64,000 nt of DNA from Buchnera aphidicola (Brevicoryne brassicae) (GCF_005082825.1 NZ_CP034882.1:320264-384263), one strand, 5' to 3'. Positions 22,290-33,447 are shown, counted from the first letter of the stretch. Notes: a model not told the origin generated them from the letters alone. Made by a program: numbers and translations.

Positions 22290-23252
22290 ATGGTTAAAAA
22301 AATTGGAGTCTTAACCAGTGGTGGAGATGCTCCAGGCATGAATGCTGCGATCAGAGGAGTTGTAAGAACAGCACTTAGTGAAAAATTAGAAGTTTTTGGA
22401 ATTTATGATGGGTATTTAGGTTTATATCAAAATCGTATGATAAATTTAGATAGATATAGTGTATCTGATATGATTAACAGAGGTGGAACATTTCTAGGAT
22501 CAGCTAGATTTTCTAATTTCTGTAAAAAAGAAATACGTTCTGTTGCAGTCAATAATCTTAAAAAAAGAAATATAGATGCTCTTGTTGTAATTGGTGGTGA
22601 TGGATCTTATATAGGAGCTATGAAATTAACAGAAATGGATATTCCATGCATTAGTATTCCAGGAACTATAGATAATGATGTTGCAGGTACCGATTATACA
22701 ATAGGATATTTTACGGCTTTACAAACAGTTGTAGAGGCTATAGATCGATTAAGAGACACTTCATCGTCTCATCAGCGTATTTCCATTGTAGAAGTTATGG
22801 GTCGATACTGTGGTGATTTAACATTAGCAGCAGCTATTGCTGGAGGCTGTGAATTTATTGTACTACCAGAAATTCATTATACGCAAGAAGAGTTAGTCAT
22901 TGAAATAGAAGCTGGTATTGCAAAGGGTAAAAAACATGCCATTGTTGCAATAACAGAATATATTTGCGATGTAGAGAAATTAGCTCGATATATTGAAAAA
23001 AAAACCAATCGAGAAACTAGAGCAACTATTCTTGGACATATTCAAAGAGGTGGTGCGCCAGTTGTATATGATCGTATTTTGGCATCAAGAATGGGAGCAT
23101 ATGCAGTAGAATTATTAATAAAAGGTTATTCTGGAAAATGTGTTGGAGTGAAAAATGAAAAAATGGTGTTTAATGATATCACAGATGCATTAAAGAATAT
23201 GAAACGTATCTTTAAAAAAGATTGGTTAATTACTGCTAAAAAGTTATACTAA
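22290..23252 (+). CDS. pfkA: 6-phosphofructokinase I
   Basis: PfkA phosphorylates fructose 6-phosphate, the committing step of glycolysis. The start is the ATG at 22290, which gives 320 residues, exactly E. coli's length, and the family opening [20 protein letters not shown]. An AGAGG ribosome site lies 7 bases before it. A TTG six codons upstream only extends the frame. The substrate site [16 protein letters not shown], the catalytic-loop region and AGGCEF, plus [14 protein letters not shown], are all intact. It is one of the most conserved genes in the window. Confidence 0.98.
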   Translation: MVKKIGVLTSGGDAPGMNAAIRGVVRTALSEKLEVFGIYDGYLGLYQNRMINLDRYSVSDMINRGGTFLGSARFSNFCKKEIRSVAVNNLKKRNIDALVVIGGDGSYIGAMKLTEMDIPCISIPGTIDNDVAGTDYTIGYFTALQTVVEAIDRLRDTSSSHQRISIVEVMGRYCGDLTLAAAIAGGCEFIVLPEIHYTQEELVIEIEAGIAKGKKHAIVAITEYICDVEKLARYIEKKTNRETRATILGHIQRGGAPVVYDRILASRMGAYAVELLIKGYSGKCVGVKNEKMVFNDITDALKNMKRIFKKDWLITAKKLY

Positions 23253-23261
23253 TGTAAAATT

Positions 23262-23292
23262 AGTGCCGGTACTTCCGGCGCTCCAATTTTTT
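23262..23292 (+). terminator. Rho-independent terminator after pfkA
   Basis: AGTGCCGG (23262-23269) pairs with CCGGCGCT (23275-23282) through 8 bp with one G-U pair and a 5-base loop. It begins 10 bp after the pfkA stop and is followed by CCAATTTTTT. The stem is unusually G/C-rich for this genome, which marks it as selected. It separates pfkA from glpF and excludes the GTG at 23263 as a glpF start. Confidence 0.85.
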
Positions 23293-23337
23293 AATCTTAT
23301 CTGTTTTTTTAGTTACGATTACACAGGTCTTTTAAAA

Positions 23338-24144
23338 ATGAATTTTTATAGGAAAAAAAATATCATAAAACAATGTTTTGTTGAGTTTTTTGGAACAGGT
23401 TTAATAATTTTTTTTGGGACAGGTTGTCTAGCAGCTTCAAAATTAACAAATGTTAATTTTAATCAATTCGAAATAAGTTGTATTTGGGGTTTAGGAGTAT
23501 CTATATCAATTTATTTTAGTTCTGCAATATCTGGTGCTCACTTAAATCCAGCTATTACTATTTTTTTTTGGTTATCTTCTAAGTTTAATAAAAAAAAGGT
23601 ACTTCCATATATTATATCTCAAATTCTAGGTGCTTTTTTTTTTACAATGCTAATATACTATCTTTATTATAATTCATTGGTTTCATTTGAGATAAATAAT
23701 AATATTATAAGAGGTACACAAGAAAGTATTAATTTAGCTTCTATTTTTTGTACTTATCCAAACTATAATAATAGTTTTATTCGGAATTGTATGATAGAAA
23801 TATTTACAACGGCTCTTTTTGTAATGATTTTATTACAATTTAATAATAAAAAAAATAATTCTTTTTTACATCGTAGTTCTATAGCTCCTATTTTAATAGG
23901 AATATTAGTTTTTATGATCAATATATCTATAAGTCCCTTAAATAATATCAGTCTAAATCCAGCTCGAGATTTAGGTCCTAAAATATTTTTAAGTCTTACT
24001 GGATGGGGTATTTTGTCTTTTACTGGCGGTAATAACAATTTCTTATATTTTTTAATTCCTACAATAGGTCCTATTTTGGGTGCAAATTTAGGTGGATGGG
24101 CACATAAGATATTAATTGATACTTCTTCTTTTAAAATGAAATAA
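23338..24144 (+). CDS. glpF: Glycerol facilitator / aquaglyceroporin
   Basis: GlpF is a six-helix inner-membrane channel for glycerol and related small solutes. The start is the ATG at 23338 (268 residues; E. coli 281), preceded by AGG. The longer frame from the GTG at 23263 runs through the pfkA terminator. The two half-helix pore motifs are GAHLNPAITIFFWL (about 64-77) and ISLNPARDLGPKIF (about 203-216). The filter residues follow the glycerol-channel pattern LNPARD. No glycerol kinase gene is adjacent. It may move glycerol or another polyol across the symbiont membrane. Confidence 0.95.
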   Translation: MNFYRKKNIIKQCFVEFFGTGLIIFFGTGCLAASKLTNVNFNQFEISCIWGLGVSISIYFSSAISGAHLNPAITIFFWLSSKFNKKKVLPYIISQILGAFFFTMLIYYLYYNSLVSFEINNNIIRGTQESINLASIFCTYPNYNNSFIRNCMIEIFTTALFVMILLQFNNKKNNSFLHRSSIAPILIGILVFMINISISPLNNISLNPARDLGPKIFLSLTGWGILSFTGGNNNFLYFLIPTIGPILGANLGGWAHKILIDTSSFKMK

Positions 24145-24155
24145 AATGTTTTTCT

Positions 24156-24917
24156 TTAATCAATAGAACAAGAAATTTTTATGATTTTTAAAAATTCTTT
24201 AGCATGCAAAGAGGCACTTCCAATTAGCAAACCATCTATATCTTCTTGTTGAATAAATTCTTTTGTATTTAAAGAACTAACGGAACCACCATATTGAATT
24301 ATAACATTTTTACTCACCGAGTCATTTTTTTGAATATAATTTCTTATAAATTTATGTATAATTTGTACATATTCTGGATCAGCAGATACACCTGTTCCAA
24401 TAGCCCAAATAGGTTCATATGCAATTACTGCATTTCTAAATGCTTTTTCTCCTAAAATTTGAAATATACAATTTAATTGTTTTTCAATAACTTTTTGTGT
24501 TTTACCATTCTTTTTTTCTTTTTCTGTTTCCCCTATGCATAAAATCGGTATTAAATTTGAATTTTTAATTAAATGAAATTTTTTTGCTACAAAATTATCT
24601 GTTTCATTATGTAATATACGTCTTTCAGAATGTCCAATAATAACATATTTTACACCTATATCTTTTAACATTAAAACAGAAACTTCACCAGTAAATGCTC
24701 CTTTTAAATTAACATCTACGTTTTGTGCTCCAAGAAAAATATTTATCTTTTTTATAGACTGGTAGGTTCGTTCTAAATATATATTAGGAGGAGCAATAAC
24801 AATTATGTTTTTATTTAAATTACTCAATAAATTATTCTTTAAAAACTTTAAATAATTAGAAATCATTTCTATATTTCCATTTAATTTCCAATTTGCTACA
24901 ATTAATTTTTTTTTCAT
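24156..24917 (-). CDS. tpiA: Triosephosphate isomerase
   Basis: TpiA interconverts dihydroxyacetone phosphate and glyceraldehyde 3-phosphate. The first strand VANWKLNGN carries the catalytic lysine. YVIIGHSERR (about 91-100) carries the histidine and AYEPIWAIGTG (about 166-176) the glutamate. The phosphate loop IQYGGSV is near 209-215. It has 253 residues, close to E. coli's 255. It converges with glpF only 11 bp away, so no separate terminator fits between the two. Confidence 0.98.
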   Translation of the reverse strand: MKKKLIVANWKLNGNIEMISNYLKFLKNNLLSNLNKNIIVIAPPNIYLERTYQSIKKINIFLGAQNVDVNLKGAFTGEVSVLMLKDIGVKYVIIGHSERRILHNETDNFVAKKFHLIKNSNLIPILCIGETEKEKKNGKTQKVIEKQLNCIFQILGEKAFRNAVIAYEPIWAIGTGVSADPEYVQIIHKFIRNYIQKNDSVSKNVIIQYGGSVSSLNTKEFIQQEDIDGLLIGSASLHAKEFLKIIKISCSID

Positions 24918-24942
24918 TCTTCAACCTTAATTATTTCTAACT

Positions 24943-24993
24943 ATAGAAACTAAGCTTTTTTTATAAAAAGTTATATTCAGACTTAGTTTCTAT
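24943..24993. repeat. 12-bp inverted repeat between ihfB and tpiA
   Basis: ATAGAAACTAAG (24943-24954) and its exact reverse complement CTTAGTTTCTAT (24982-24993) flank 27 bases containing a T-run. The element sits 3' of ihfB and 5' of tpiA on their strand. The 3' arm is not followed by a U-run on the minus strand, so a terminator role is uncertain. It could mark a processing site or part of the tpiA leader. Confidence 0.5.
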
Positions 24994-25012
24994 CATAAAG
25001 TATTAAAATATA

Positions 25013-25297
25013 TTATTTATATATGTTAGCTCTATTACGTAATAGTTTACCTGGTTTAAAATAAGGTATATATTTTTCATTTAATTTCACTATTTCCCCA
25101 GTTTTAGGATTTCGACCTAAGCGAGAACGACGATAATGTAAAGAAAAAGTTCCAAAACCTCTAACTTCAATTCTTCGTCCCTTTGCCAGTGATATTATCA
25201 TGTGTTCTAATATTTCTTTTATAGCACACTTTATAGTCTTATTTGAAATATGAGTTTTTTTTTCAGAAATTCTTTCAAATAATTCTGACTTAGTCAT
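25013..25297 (-). CDS. ihfB: Integration host factor beta subunit
   Basis: IHF is a sequence-specific DNA-bending dimer; IhfB is the beta chain, and IhfA must be encoded elsewhere. The 94-residue protein has E. coli length. It carries the HU/IHF signature [20 protein letters not shown] (about 46-65), whose proline intercalates in the DNA minor groove, then [12 protein letters not shown] at the C-terminus. It lies directly downstream of rpsA on the same strand, 72 bp away, as in E. coli. Confidence 0.98.
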   Translation of the reverse strand: MTKSELFERISEKKTHISNKTIKCAIKEILEHMIISLAKGRRIEVRGFGTFSLHYRRSRLGRNPKTGEIVKLNEKYIPYFKPGKLLRNRANIYK

Positions 25298-25369
25298 AAA
25301 TCCTCGATATTTATAAATCTAAAAATTCTTAATTTATTATAAAAATATTATTTTTTATAATACAAATAG

Positions 25370-27046
25370 TTATTCTGTATTTTTAGCCGCTTTAAAAGCT
25401 TCTTTCATTACATTAGAAAATATTTCATCATTTATTTTTTTATTAGACAAATCTGTTGAATCTTTTTTTTCATTTTCATCTAAGATATGAACTACAAGAT
25501 AAATTATTCTATTTTTACGATCAAAACTAGATAATTTAACTAAAATTTCATCATTAATTTTAAATTTATTCGTTAGTCCTTCGTATTCTAAACGAGATAT
25601 ATCAGAAAATTTTATGATACCTTCTATGTTTTCTGATAATTTTATTGTCATATTTTTTTTATCAAAAGATTTTACTATTCCATTAATAATGGTACCTTTT
25701 TTATAGTTTGAAACATATACGTTTAAAGGATCTTCTTCTAATTGTTTAATTCCTAAAGATATACGTTCTCTTTCGGCATCTACCTGAAGAACTACAGCAG
25801 AAATTTCATCACCTTTTTTATATTTTTTAACTGCTTCTTCACCAGAACTGCTCCAAGAAATATCAGATAAATGCACTAATCCATCAATACCACCATTTAA
25901 ACCAATAAAAACACCAAAATCTGTAATAGATTTTATTTTACCGGCAACATGAATTCCTTTTTTATGAGTTTCAGAAAACTCTTTCCATGGATTTATTTTA
26001 CATTGTTTTAAACCAAGAGAAATACGTCTACGATCTTCATCAATATCTAGTACCATGACCTCAACTTTATCGTTTACAGAAACGACTTTAGATGGATGAA
26101 TGTTTTTATTAGTCCAATCCATTTCAGACACATGAACTAAACCTTCTACTCCTTCTTGAATTTCTACAAAACAACCATAATCCGTTAAGTTTGTTACACG
26201 TCCACTCAACTTAGTTCCTTCTGGATAACGTTTAGAAATTTCTATCCATGGATCTTTACCTAATTGTTTTAATCCCAGTGAAACTCGAGTTCTTTCTCTA
26301 TCAAATTTTAAAATTTTTACACTAATTTCGTCACCTATATTAACGATTTCACTTGGATGTTTTACTCTTTTCCATGCCATGTCAGTAATATGTAAAAGAC
26401 CATCTACGCCACCTAAATCTACAAATGCTCCATAATCTGTTAAATTTTTTACAATACCCTTGATATGTATTCCTTCTTGTAAATTTTCTAAAAGCTGATC
26501 TCTTTCAGCACTATTTTCTGATTCAATCACTGCTCTACGTGAAACAACAACATTATTACGTTTTTGGTCTAATTTTATTACTTTAAATTCTAATTCTTTT
26601 CCTTCAAGATGAATTGTTTCTCGAACAGGACGAACATCTACTAAAGAACCTGGTAAAAATGCACGTATATCGTTTAATTCAACAGTAAAACCACCCTTTA
26701 CCTTGCCATTGATAATTCCAGTAACTGTTTCTGATTTTTCATGAGCTTGTTCTAATATTAACCATGCTTCATGACGTTTTGCTTTTTCACGAGATAAAAG
26801 TGTTTCGCCAAATCCGTCTTCAATAGCATCTAAAGCAACATCAATTTGATCACCTACATTAATATCTAGTAAACCTTGAGAATTTTTAAATTGTTCAATA
26901 GGAATTGCAGATTCAGATTTTAATCCAGCATCTACCAAGACTATATCTTTTTCTATCGAAATTATAGTTCCACGAAGAATTGAACCTGGACGAGTTTTAA
27001 TTTCTTTTAGTGATTCTTCAAATAATTGAGCAAAAGATTCATTCAT
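25370..27046 (-). CDS. rpsA: 30S ribosomal protein S1
   Basis: S1 binds mRNA leaders and helps initiation on poorly structured messages. The 558-residue product (E. coli 557) contains six S1 repeats. Repeats 3-6 are clear, each with a DYGAFV, DYGCFV or DFGVFI-type strand and a [18 protein letters not shown] or [13 protein letters not shown] strand. The ATG is preceded by TTCCTAACAATTATCAATT, with no Shine-Dalgarno match. E. coli rpsA also lacks a normal site and instead uses leader hairpins for autoregulated initiation. It lies between cmk and ihfB as in E. coli. Confidence 0.98.
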   Translation of the reverse strand: MNESFAQLFEESLKEIKTRPGSILRGTIISIEKDIVLVDAGLKSESAIPIEQFKNSQGLLDINVGDQIDVALDAIEDGFGETLLSREKAKRHEAWLILEQAHEKSETVTGIINGKVKGGFTVELNDIRAFLPGSLVDVRPVRETIHLEGKELEFKVIKLDQKRNNVVVSRRAVIESENSAERDQLLENLQEGIHIKGIVKNLTDYGAFVDLGGVDGLLHITDMAWKRVKHPSEIVNIGDEISVKILKFDRERTRVSLGLKQLGKDPWIEISKRYPEGTKLSGRVTNLTDYGCFVEIQEGVEGLVHVSEMDWTNKNIHPSKVVSVNDKVEVMVLDIDEDRRRISLGLKQCKINPWKEFSETHKKGIHVAGKIKSITDFGVFIGLNGGIDGLVHLSDISWSSSGEEAVKKYKKGDEISAVVLQVDAERERISLGIKQLEEDPLNVYVSNYKKGTIINGIVKSFDKKNMTIKLSENIEGIIKFSDISRLEYEGLTNKFKINDEILVKLSSFDRKNRIIYLVVHILDENEKKDSTDLSNKKINDEIFSNVMKEAFKAAKNTE

Positions 27047-27080
27047 AATTGATAATTGTTAGGAATTTTTATTTAATGTC

Positions 27081-27103
27081 CATTTTAACATCATGTTAAA
27101 ATG
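27081..27103 (-). promoter_or_regulatory. Hairpin in the rpsA leader
   Basis: CATTTTAACA (27081-27090) pairs exactly with TGTTAAAATG (27094-27103) around a 3-base loop. On the minus strand the hairpin lies about 34 bases before the rpsA start, after cmk has ended. The bases following it on that strand (GGACATTAAATAAAA) are not a U-run, so it is unlikely to be a cmk terminator. Because S1 controls its own translation through leader hairpins in E. coli, I infer a similar role. Confidence 0.5.
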
Positions 27104-27167
27104 AGCTTGTTTTATATATCTTATAATAATCCTTATTAAAGAGTGTAATATTTTAATTAATGTTTTA

Positions 27168-27818
27168 TTATTTTTTTATACTTTTAGTAATATATTTCAT
27201 AAAATTTGTAATAACTTCTGATAAACTCAAATAAGTAGAATTTAATATTATAGCATTTTTTGGTATGCATAAAGGAGAAATTAAACGATTTTGATCTCGT
27301 TCATCACGATTTTTCATTTTAATAAACAATTTTTTAAAATCAATATAACAACGATTTTTTTTTAATTCTAATATTCTTCTATATACACGTACTTCTAAAT
27401 TAGCATCTAAAAAAAATTTAAGTTTTGCATCAGGAAATACTACTGTACCCATATCACGTCCTTCTGCTATTAAGCCTGGAAATGAACGAAATGACCTCTG
27501 TTTTTTTAGTAAAATTTTTCTAACTATGGGGAAAGATGCTAATTGAGAAGAAATTTCACTAATTTTTTCAAAATTTATTAACTTATCATTATATTGTAAA
27601 TTTTTATTTAATAAAATATCTAAATCTTTAATAAAAGGAATTATATTTTTTTCAAAAATAGAAATTTTTTTATTTAAAATTAAAAAAGCTAGAAATCGAT
27701 AAATTTTACCAGATTCTAAAACTGACCATTTTAATTTTTTTGCTATTATTTTAGATATAGTACTTTTACCAACACCACTAGGACCATCAATAGTAATTAC
27801 GGGAATTGTATTTTTCAT
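27168..27818 (-). CDS. cmk: Cytidylate kinase
   Basis: Cmk phosphorylates CMP and dCMP. The P-loop ITIDGPSGVGKSTIS lies at residues 8-22. EGRDMGTVVFPDAKLKFFLDA (the NMP-binding and lid-region core) is near 120-140, and RDERD is at about 171-175. It has 216 residues against 227 in E. coli. It is upstream of rpsA and downstream of aroA, reproducing the E. coli order serC-aroA-cmk-rpsA-ihfB. Confidence 0.97.
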   Translation of the reverse strand: MKNTIPVITIDGPSGVGKSTISKIIAKKLKWSVLESGKIYRFLAFLILNKKISIFEKNIIPFIKDLDILLNKNLQYNDKLINFEKISEISSQLASFPIVRKILLKKQRSFRSFPGLIAEGRDMGTVVFPDAKLKFFLDANLEVRVYRRILELKKNRCYIDFKKLFIKMKNRDERDQNRLISPLCIPKNAIILNSTYLSLSEVITNFMKYITKSIKK

Positions 27819-27863
27819 TATTATATATTTTTTAAAAATATTTATTATAATTTTTTAAGAAAA

Positions 27864-29150
27864 TTAATAATATTTACTTATAGATAAAAAATCTTGAAAA
27901 TAAGAAGGAAAAGTTTTAGAAGTGCAACCGGGATTGATTATATTTACACCGGTTCCAGATAAACATATCAACGAAAAACACATAGCCATACGATGATCAT
28001 TATAAGTATTAACATTAGAATATTTAAAACTAATAGGTGGAGTAATAGATAGAAAATCTTTACCTTCTTTAACTATAGCCCCAACTTTTTTTAATTCGAT
28101 AGTCATTGCAGATAAACGGTCAGTTTCTTTGACTCTCCAATTATATATATTTCTAATAACTGTAGTCCCTTTAGAAAAAAGAGCCACTATCGCAATAGTC
28201 ATTGCTGCATCAGGAATATGATTCATATCTAGATCTATACCATTTAATTGGTTACGAGTACAACTAATGAAATCGTTACCCCAATTAATAATTGCACCCA
28301 TTTTTTGAAGAACATTTGCGAAATTTATATCACCTTGCATACTTTTTTTACCAACACCTACAACCTTAACAGAACCACCTTTAATTGCGGAAGCCGCTAA
28401 AAAATATGAAGCTGATGAAGCATCTCCTTCAATAAAATAATTTCCTGGTGTTTTATATTGTTGCTGACCTTTTATGTAAAAAATACTGTAAGAATCATGT
28501 TTAATGTTGACTGAAAAAGATTTCATTAAGTTAAGTGTAATATCTATATAAGGTTTAGAAACCAAATCACCCTCTATAAAAATAGTAGTATCTTTTAAAG
28601 CAAGTGGAGTACTAATTAATAGAGATGTTAAAAATTGACTAGAAATATTTCCTTTTAAAACAAGATTTCCTCCGACAAAACCACCTTTTGTTTCTATTGG
28701 AGGATATCCGTTATTTTTTTTATATTCTATAATAGCACCACCTTGTTTTAAAGCATCAACAAGATGTTTTATAGGTCTTTCATGCATTCTTTCCTCTCCA
28801 CTTAATACAACATTATTTTCATTTAAAGATAATGCAGAAAGAAGTGGACGCATAGCAGTGCCTGCGTTTCCTAAAAACAATTTCATTGGTTTTGATAATT
28901 GAAAAGATCGACCAATGCCTTCAATACAACATTTTTTCTTGTCACTAGACAAATTATAATTAATTCCTAACATTTTTAATGCATTTAGCATATATTCAGT
29001 ATCATGACTATTTAGTAAATTATTTAGATACGTAGTTCCTTTAGACATTGAAGCAATTAGTAAAACTCTATTAGAAATACTTTTTGAACCTGGCAAATAA
29101 ACAGTTCCATTTACATAAGATATTGGTTTTAAACGAAAAGAATCTTGCAT
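27864..29150 (-). CDS. aroA: 3-phosphoshikimate 1-carboxyvinyltransferase (EPSP synthase)
   Basis: AroA joins shikimate 3-phosphate and PEP on the way to chorismate and the aromatic amino acids that Buchnera supplies to its host. The start is set at the ATG at 29148-29150, giving 428 residues (E. coli 427) and the family opening with [13 protein letters not shown]. Other landmarks are [25 protein letters not shown] and the C-terminal [12 protein letters not shown]. The frame runs 25 codons further to an ATG overlapping the serC stop as ATGA. That extension lacks family similarity, so I treat it as leader. Confidence 0.96.
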   Translation of the reverse strand: MQDSFRLKPISYVNGTVYLPGSKSISNRVLLIASMSKGTTYLNNLLNSHDTEYMLNALKMLGINYNLSSDKKKCCIEGIGRSFQLSKPMKLFLGNAGTAMRPLLSALSLNENNVVLSGEERMHERPIKHLVDALKQGGAIIEYKKNNGYPPIETKGGFVGGNLVLKGNISSQFLTSLLISTPLALKDTTIFIEGDLVSKPYIDITLNLMKSFSVNIKHDSYSIFYIKGQQQYKTPGNYFIEGDASSASYFLAASAIKGGSVKVVGVGKKSMQGDINFANVLQKMGAIINWGNDFISCTRNQLNGIDLDMNHIPDAAMTIAIVALFSKGTTVIRNIYNWRVKETDRLSAMTIELKKVGAIVKEGKDFLSITPPISFKYSNVNTYNDHRMAMCFSLICLSGTGVNIINPGCTSKTFPSYFQDFLSISKYY

Positions 29151-29221
29151 AATGAATATACGCTCTATTAAATTAAAATGAAAATACGAAATATTGTGTT
29201 TATGATTAAACCAAAAGTAAT

Positions 29222-30307
29222 TCATCCATATCGATTTTCGAAATATGACATAAATTTTACTAAAGATATAATACCTTCTAATGGCATTGCATTATAAATA
29301 GATGCACGAATACCACCTACTATACGATGTCCTCTTAATGCAGTTAAACCTAACGCAGAGGCTTCACTTAAAAAAGTTTCATTTAACTTCGGTTTTAATA
29401 AGTGAAAAACAACATTCATTTGTGATCTGTTTTTGTCATCTATATTATTAATATAAAAATTACTAGTATTAATTTTTTTATATAACAAATCTGATTTTTT
29501 TTGATTTATTTTTTCAATTTCTTTTAAACCACCTTGTTTTTTTAACCATTTAAAAACTAATCCTGATAAATACCAAGAAAATGTAGGTGGGGTATTAAAC
29601 ATTGAGTTATATTCTGATATTTTTTTATAATCTAAAATAGAAGGTAATTCTTTAGAAGAATATCCTATTAATCTTTCTCTGAGAATAACTATTGTTATAC
29701 CTGCAGGTCCAATATTTTTTTGAGCACCCGCATAAATAAGATCATAATTTTCAATATTAATTGAACGGGATAAAATATAAGATGAAAAATCTCCAATTAT
29801 AATTTTATTATTAAAAATTGGTTCTTCATAAATAGACAATCCATCTATTGTTTCATTAGGGCAATAATGAATATATGCCGAATTATCATTAATATTCCAT
29901 TGAGACATAGGTAAAAGAGAAATTTTTTCATCTACTTTTTTTGTAATATTTATAGAATGAGGAATACAATATTTTCTAGCTTCAATAAGTGCAGAATTTG
30001 ACCAATAACCACTATTTATATAATCTGCTGTTTTTATATTTCCTAATAAATTCATAGGAACAGCAGAAAATTGTCCTCTAGCACCACCTTGACAAAATAG
30101 TACTTTATAAGAATCAGGTATATTTAATAAATCTCTTAAGTCTTTTTCAGCTTCTGAAGCAACTTGCATAAATTCATCGCTACGATGACTAATTTCCATA
30201 ACAGAAGAACCAGAATTTTTCCAATTCTGAAGTTCTTTTTTAGCTTGAAAAAGAACTTCTTTTGGTATCATAGATGGACCGGCACTAAAATTATAAACTG
30301 TATTCAT
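29222..30307 (-). CDS. serC: Phosphoserine aminotransferase
   Basis: SerC makes 3-phosphoserine for serine synthesis and acts in pyridoxal phosphate synthesis in bacteria that have that route. The opening [15 protein letters not shown] is diagnostic, the PLP lysine lies in [12 protein letters not shown] (about 192-203), and [11 protein letters not shown] is near the C-terminus. It has 361 residues against 362 in E. coli. It leads the serC-aroA pair as in E. coli, and with glyA here it covers much of the serine/glycine route. Confidence 0.98.
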   Translation of the reverse strand: MNTVYNFSAGPSMIPKEVLFQAKKELQNWKNSGSSVMEISHRSDEFMQVASEAEKDLRDLLNIPDSYKVLFCQGGARGQFSAVPMNLLGNIKTADYINSGYWSNSALIEARKYCIPHSINITKKVDEKISLLPMSQWNINDNSAYIHYCPNETIDGLSIYEEPIFNNKIIIGDFSSYILSRSINIENYDLIYAGAQKNIGPAGITIVILRERLIGYSSKELPSILDYKKISEYNSMFNTPPTFSWYLSGLVFKWLKKQGGLKEIEKINQKKSDLLYKKINTSNFYINNIDDKNRSQMNVVFHLLKPKLNETFLSEASALGLTALRGHRIVGGIRASIYNAMPLEGIISLVKFMSYFENRYG

Positions 30308-30346
30308 GCTTTCACCAATGATGTTTTTGAGTTTTTTTGTTAATAG

Positions 30347-31630
30347 TTAGTTTATGAATTCTAATCCTTTCATGTATTTTTTTTGAAGAATTTTAGGGAT
30401 TTCTATACGACCATCAGATAGCTGATAATTTTCTATTATAGCAGCTAAAGTTCTACCTATTGCTAAACCAGAACCATTTAATGTATGTACAAAAAAATTT
30501 TTTTTCTCATGTTTTTTTCGATAACGAGCTTTAATACGACGTGCTTGAAAATCAGTCATATTAGAACAAGAAGAAATTTCTACATATTTTTTTTTAGAAG
30601 GAAACCAAACTTCTAAATCATAAGTCTTAGCTGAAGAAAAACTCATATCTCCCGTGCATAAAAGAATTTTTCTATATGGTAAATCTAAAAGTTGTAAAAC
30701 TTGTTCAGCATGATTAGTCAGTTTTTCTAACATTTCCAAAGATTTTTCTGGTTGAACAATTTGAACTAATTCTACTTTGTCAAATTGATGTAATCTAATT
30801 AGTCCTTTTACATCACGTCCGTAGGAAGATGATTCTGATCGGAAACAAGGAGTATGTGCAACTAACATAATAGGTAAATCTGTTTCATCAATTATTTGAT
30901 TAGAAACTAAATTAGTTAATGGAACTTCTGCTGTAGGAATTAATATGTAACTATTTTTATCAATAAAGTTTATATGAAATAAATCATCACTAAATTTAGG
31001 TAATTGACCTGTTCCGTACAAAGCGTCCGGATGAACTAAATAAGGTACATAAGTTTCTATGTAACCATGTTTTAAAGTATGTAAATCTAACATAAATTGA
31101 CTTAATGCACGATGTAAAAGTGCAATATTACCTTTCATTACAACAAATCTGGATCCTGATATTTTTGCTGAAGATTCCCAGTCTAGTTCATTAAATTTTT
31201 TTCCTATTTCTATATGATCTTTAACTGTAAAATTATATTTTCTTTTTTGACCCCAATATTTTATTTTTTTATTGTCCATTGATGTTTTTCCTTCTGGAAC
31301 ATCATCAAGAGGAATATTAGGTATATGAATAGAAAAATTATGAATTTTTTCTTTTAAAGAATTAAGCTTATTTTTAAATATTTTTAAAATTTCGCTTAAT
31401 TTTATAATTTTATTCTTTAAATTTTCATTTTTTTTATTAGTATTTTTTTGATCTCTAAACATATTTGATAAAATATTATGTTCATTTTGTAATTGTTCAG
31501 TTTTAATTTGTAATTCTTTACGTTTATCTTCCATAGAAGATATTGCACAAATATCTAATTTATAGTTTTTTTTTAGTAATTTTTTTGCTACTAATTTTAA
31601 TTCATTTCGTAGTAAATAAGGATTCAACAT
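30347..31630 (-). CDS. serS: Seryl-tRNA synthetase
   Basis: SerRS charges tRNA-Ser, one of which (UGA) is encoded in this window. The N-terminal third is the two-helix coiled-coil arm, Lys/Glu-rich around residues 30-100. The class II catalytic core follows, with TAEVPLTNL (the TxE serine site), PCFRSESSSYGRDVKGLIRLHQFDKVE (motif 2) and NGSGLAIGRTLAAIIENYQ (motif 3). Its length is 427, against 430 in E. coli. It diverges from trxB across 286 bp where E. coli has lolA, ftsK and lrp among others. Confidence 0.98.
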   Translation of the reverse strand: MLNPYLLRNELKLVAKKLLKKNYKLDICAISSMEDKRKELQIKTEQLQNEHNILSNMFRDQKNTNKKNENLKNKIIKLSEILKIFKNKLNSLKEKIHNFSIHIPNIPLDDVPEGKTSMDNKKIKYWGQKRKYNFTVKDHIEIGKKFNELDWESSAKISGSRFVVMKGNIALLHRALSQFMLDLHTLKHGYIETYVPYLVHPDALYGTGQLPKFSDDLFHINFIDKNSYILIPTAEVPLTNLVSNQIIDETDLPIMLVAHTPCFRSESSSYGRDVKGLIRLHQFDKVELVQIVQPEKSLEMLEKLTNHAEQVLQLLDLPYRKILLCTGDMSFSSAKTYDLEVWFPSKKKYVEISSCSNMTDFQARRIKARYRKKHEKKNFFVHTLNGSGLAIGRTLAAIIENYQLSDGRIEIPKILQKKYMKGLEFIN

Positions 31631-31916
31631 AATATATCTTGTTTCTTTTAATATATAAATGAATATTATTGTACAATAAAACGTATAAGATTTTTTGATT
31701 TAGTGATAAATATTATTTTTAATTTTTTTAAAAAATTTACTATTGAAAAAACTATGTAAATATTAAAATAATTTATGCATTCTTAAAAATATAGTATAAA
31801 AAACCATTTTAAAGCAATAATAACTCATTTTATTATTAGAACATAACATTCTATAATTATTTTTTCAAAAAACAACTAAGATAATTTAAAACAATATTTT
31901 TTTAAGGATATGAGAT

Positions 31917-32876
31917 ATGGGAAAAATTAAACATGCTAAGGTAATAATATTAGGTTCTGGTCCAGCAGGTTATACAGCAGGTATATACGCTTCAAGAGCA
32001 AATCTAAAGCCTATTTTAATTACAGGAATAAATAAAGGTGGTCAATTAATGAACACCAATGAAATTGAAAATTGGCCTGGTGATATTAATACAATTACTG
32101 GTGCGGAGTTAATGAATCGTATGTATCAACATGCTATTAAATTTCAAACGGAAATTATTTCTGATCATATACATTCAGTGAATTTTGAAAAAAAACCATT
32201 TTACTTAATAGGAGATAATAATCAATATAGTGCAGATTCAATTATTATTGCAACAGGAGCAAATCCTCGTTATTTAGGATTGGAAGCAGAAAAATTTTTT
32301 AAAGGGAGAGGTGTTTCAACATGTGCAGTATGTGATGGTTTTTTTTATAAAGGAAAAGAAGTTGCAGTTGTAGGTGGAGGTAATACGGCTATAGAAGAAA
32401 CATTATACTTATCAAACTTTGTTGAAAAAGTACATTTAATTCATCGTAGAGATAATTTTAGTGCTGAAAAAATTTTACTTAATCGATTAAAAGAAAAAAT
32501 AAATAATAAGAAAGTAATACTTTATTTAAATTCTACTATAAAAAATATTTTAGGAAATACTTTTGGAGTCAATAGGTTGTTGATTACACAGAAAAATTTA
32601 AAGAAAGAAGAAAAAGAACTGAATATAACAATTTCTGGTCTATTTGTTGCAATTGGATATGTTCCTAACACTAATATATTTATTGATAAATTACAAATGG
32701 AAAATGGCTATATTAAAGTATTATGTGGATCACATGGAAATTATACTCAAACAAGTATTCCTGGTATTTTTGCTGCAGGAGATGTAATTGATCATGTATA
32801 TAAACAAGCAATTACATCATCTGCTAGTGGTTGTATGGCTGCATTAGATAGTGAACGTTATCTTAATAGCTCTTAA
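31917..32876 (+). CDS. trxB: Thioredoxin reductase
   Basis: TrxB passes electrons from NADPH through FAD to thioredoxin. The FAD site [12 protein letters not shown] is at residues 11-22, the redox pair is C136 and C139 in [11 protein letters not shown], the NADPH fold has [11 protein letters not shown], and [10 protein letters not shown] closes the FAD site. It has 319 residues against 321 in E. coli. An AAGGA site sits 8 bases before the ATG. It is probably expressed alone. Confidence 0.98.
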   Translation: MGKIKHAKVIILGSGPAGYTAGIYASRANLKPILITGINKGGQLMNTNEIENWPGDINTITGAELMNRMYQHAIKFQTEIISDHIHSVNFEKKPFYLIGDNNQYSADSIIIATGANPRYLGLEAEKFFKGRGVSTCAVCDGFFYKGKEVAVVGGGNTAIEETLYLSNFVEKVHLIHRRDNFSAEKILLNRLKEKINNKKVILYLNSTIKNILGNTFGVNRLLITQKNLKKEEKELNITISGLFVAIGYVPNTNIFIDKLQMENGYIKVLCGSHGNYTQTSIPGIFAAGDVIDHVYKQAITSSASGCMAALDSERYLNSS

Positions 32877-32921
32877 TATTTATGAAATATAATCAATTAA
32901 ATATAATTACAAAATTAAAAC

Positions 32922-32944
32922 ATACTAGTCAAAATGACTAGTAT
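32922..32944. repeat. 10-bp perfect hairpin between trxB and infA
   Basis: ATACTAGTCA (32922-32931) and TGACTAGTAT (32935-32944) pair exactly around a 3-base loop, 46 bp after trxB. It is a candidate trxB terminator by position, but only CTGATATTATT follows it, so the U-run is weak. Confidence 0.55.
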
Positions 32945-33009
32945 CTGATATTATTAAATAATAAATATTTTATATGTTGTTTTAAAAAACACTATATAAC
33001 GAGAACAAA

Positions 33010-33228
33010 ATGACCAAAGAAGAAAATATTGAAATGCAAGGAATAGTAATAGACACCTTGCCAAATACTATGTTTCGTGTCGAATTAGAAAACAAACATA
33101 TTATTACTGCACATATTTCAGGAAAGATGAGAAAAAACTATATTAGAATACTAACAGGAGATAAAGTTACTGTAGAACTAACACCTTATGATTTAACTAA
33201 GGGAAGAATTATTTTTAGGAGTCGCTAA
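33010..33228 (+). CDS. infA: Translation initiation factor IF-1
   Basis: IF-1 occupies the ribosomal A site during initiation. The 72-residue OB-fold protein is collinear with E. coli IF-1 and nearly identical over [20 protein letters not shown] and [13 protein letters not shown]. No neighbour shares its strand closely, so it probably has its own promoter in the 133-bp upstream spacer. Confidence 0.99.
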   Translation: MTKEENIEMQGIVIDTLPNTMFRVELENKHIITAHISGKMRKNYIRILTGDKVTVELTPYDLTKGRIIFRSR

Positions 33229-33447
33229 TTACAGTTTTCCTAGTCCGTTATATTTTATATTATAAATTCTATAAAATTAACAATTAATTTAACACTTTTT
33301 ACAATAAAAAATCAATTTTTTCTTAAAAAATACAATTCATCCTCTAAAATTTTTCTTATGAAAATTACATCTATTAAAAAATCAACTATCAAAAATAAAT
33401 TTTTTTTGTTTTTTTATCAATAAAACAAAAAATTTTAAAGAGAATTT

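Noticed and set aside
23263..23337. GTG start extending glpF by 25 residues
   Set aside because: The extension reads through the G/C-rich pfkA terminator hairpin and has no GlpF similarity; the ATG at 23338 has an AGG site.
29151..29225. Longer aroA start overlapping the serC stop as ATGA
   Set aside because: Such overlaps often mark coupling, but the 25 added residues have no EPSP synthase counterpart and the internal ATG gives family length. Weakly rejected because the internal ATG has a poor ribosome site.
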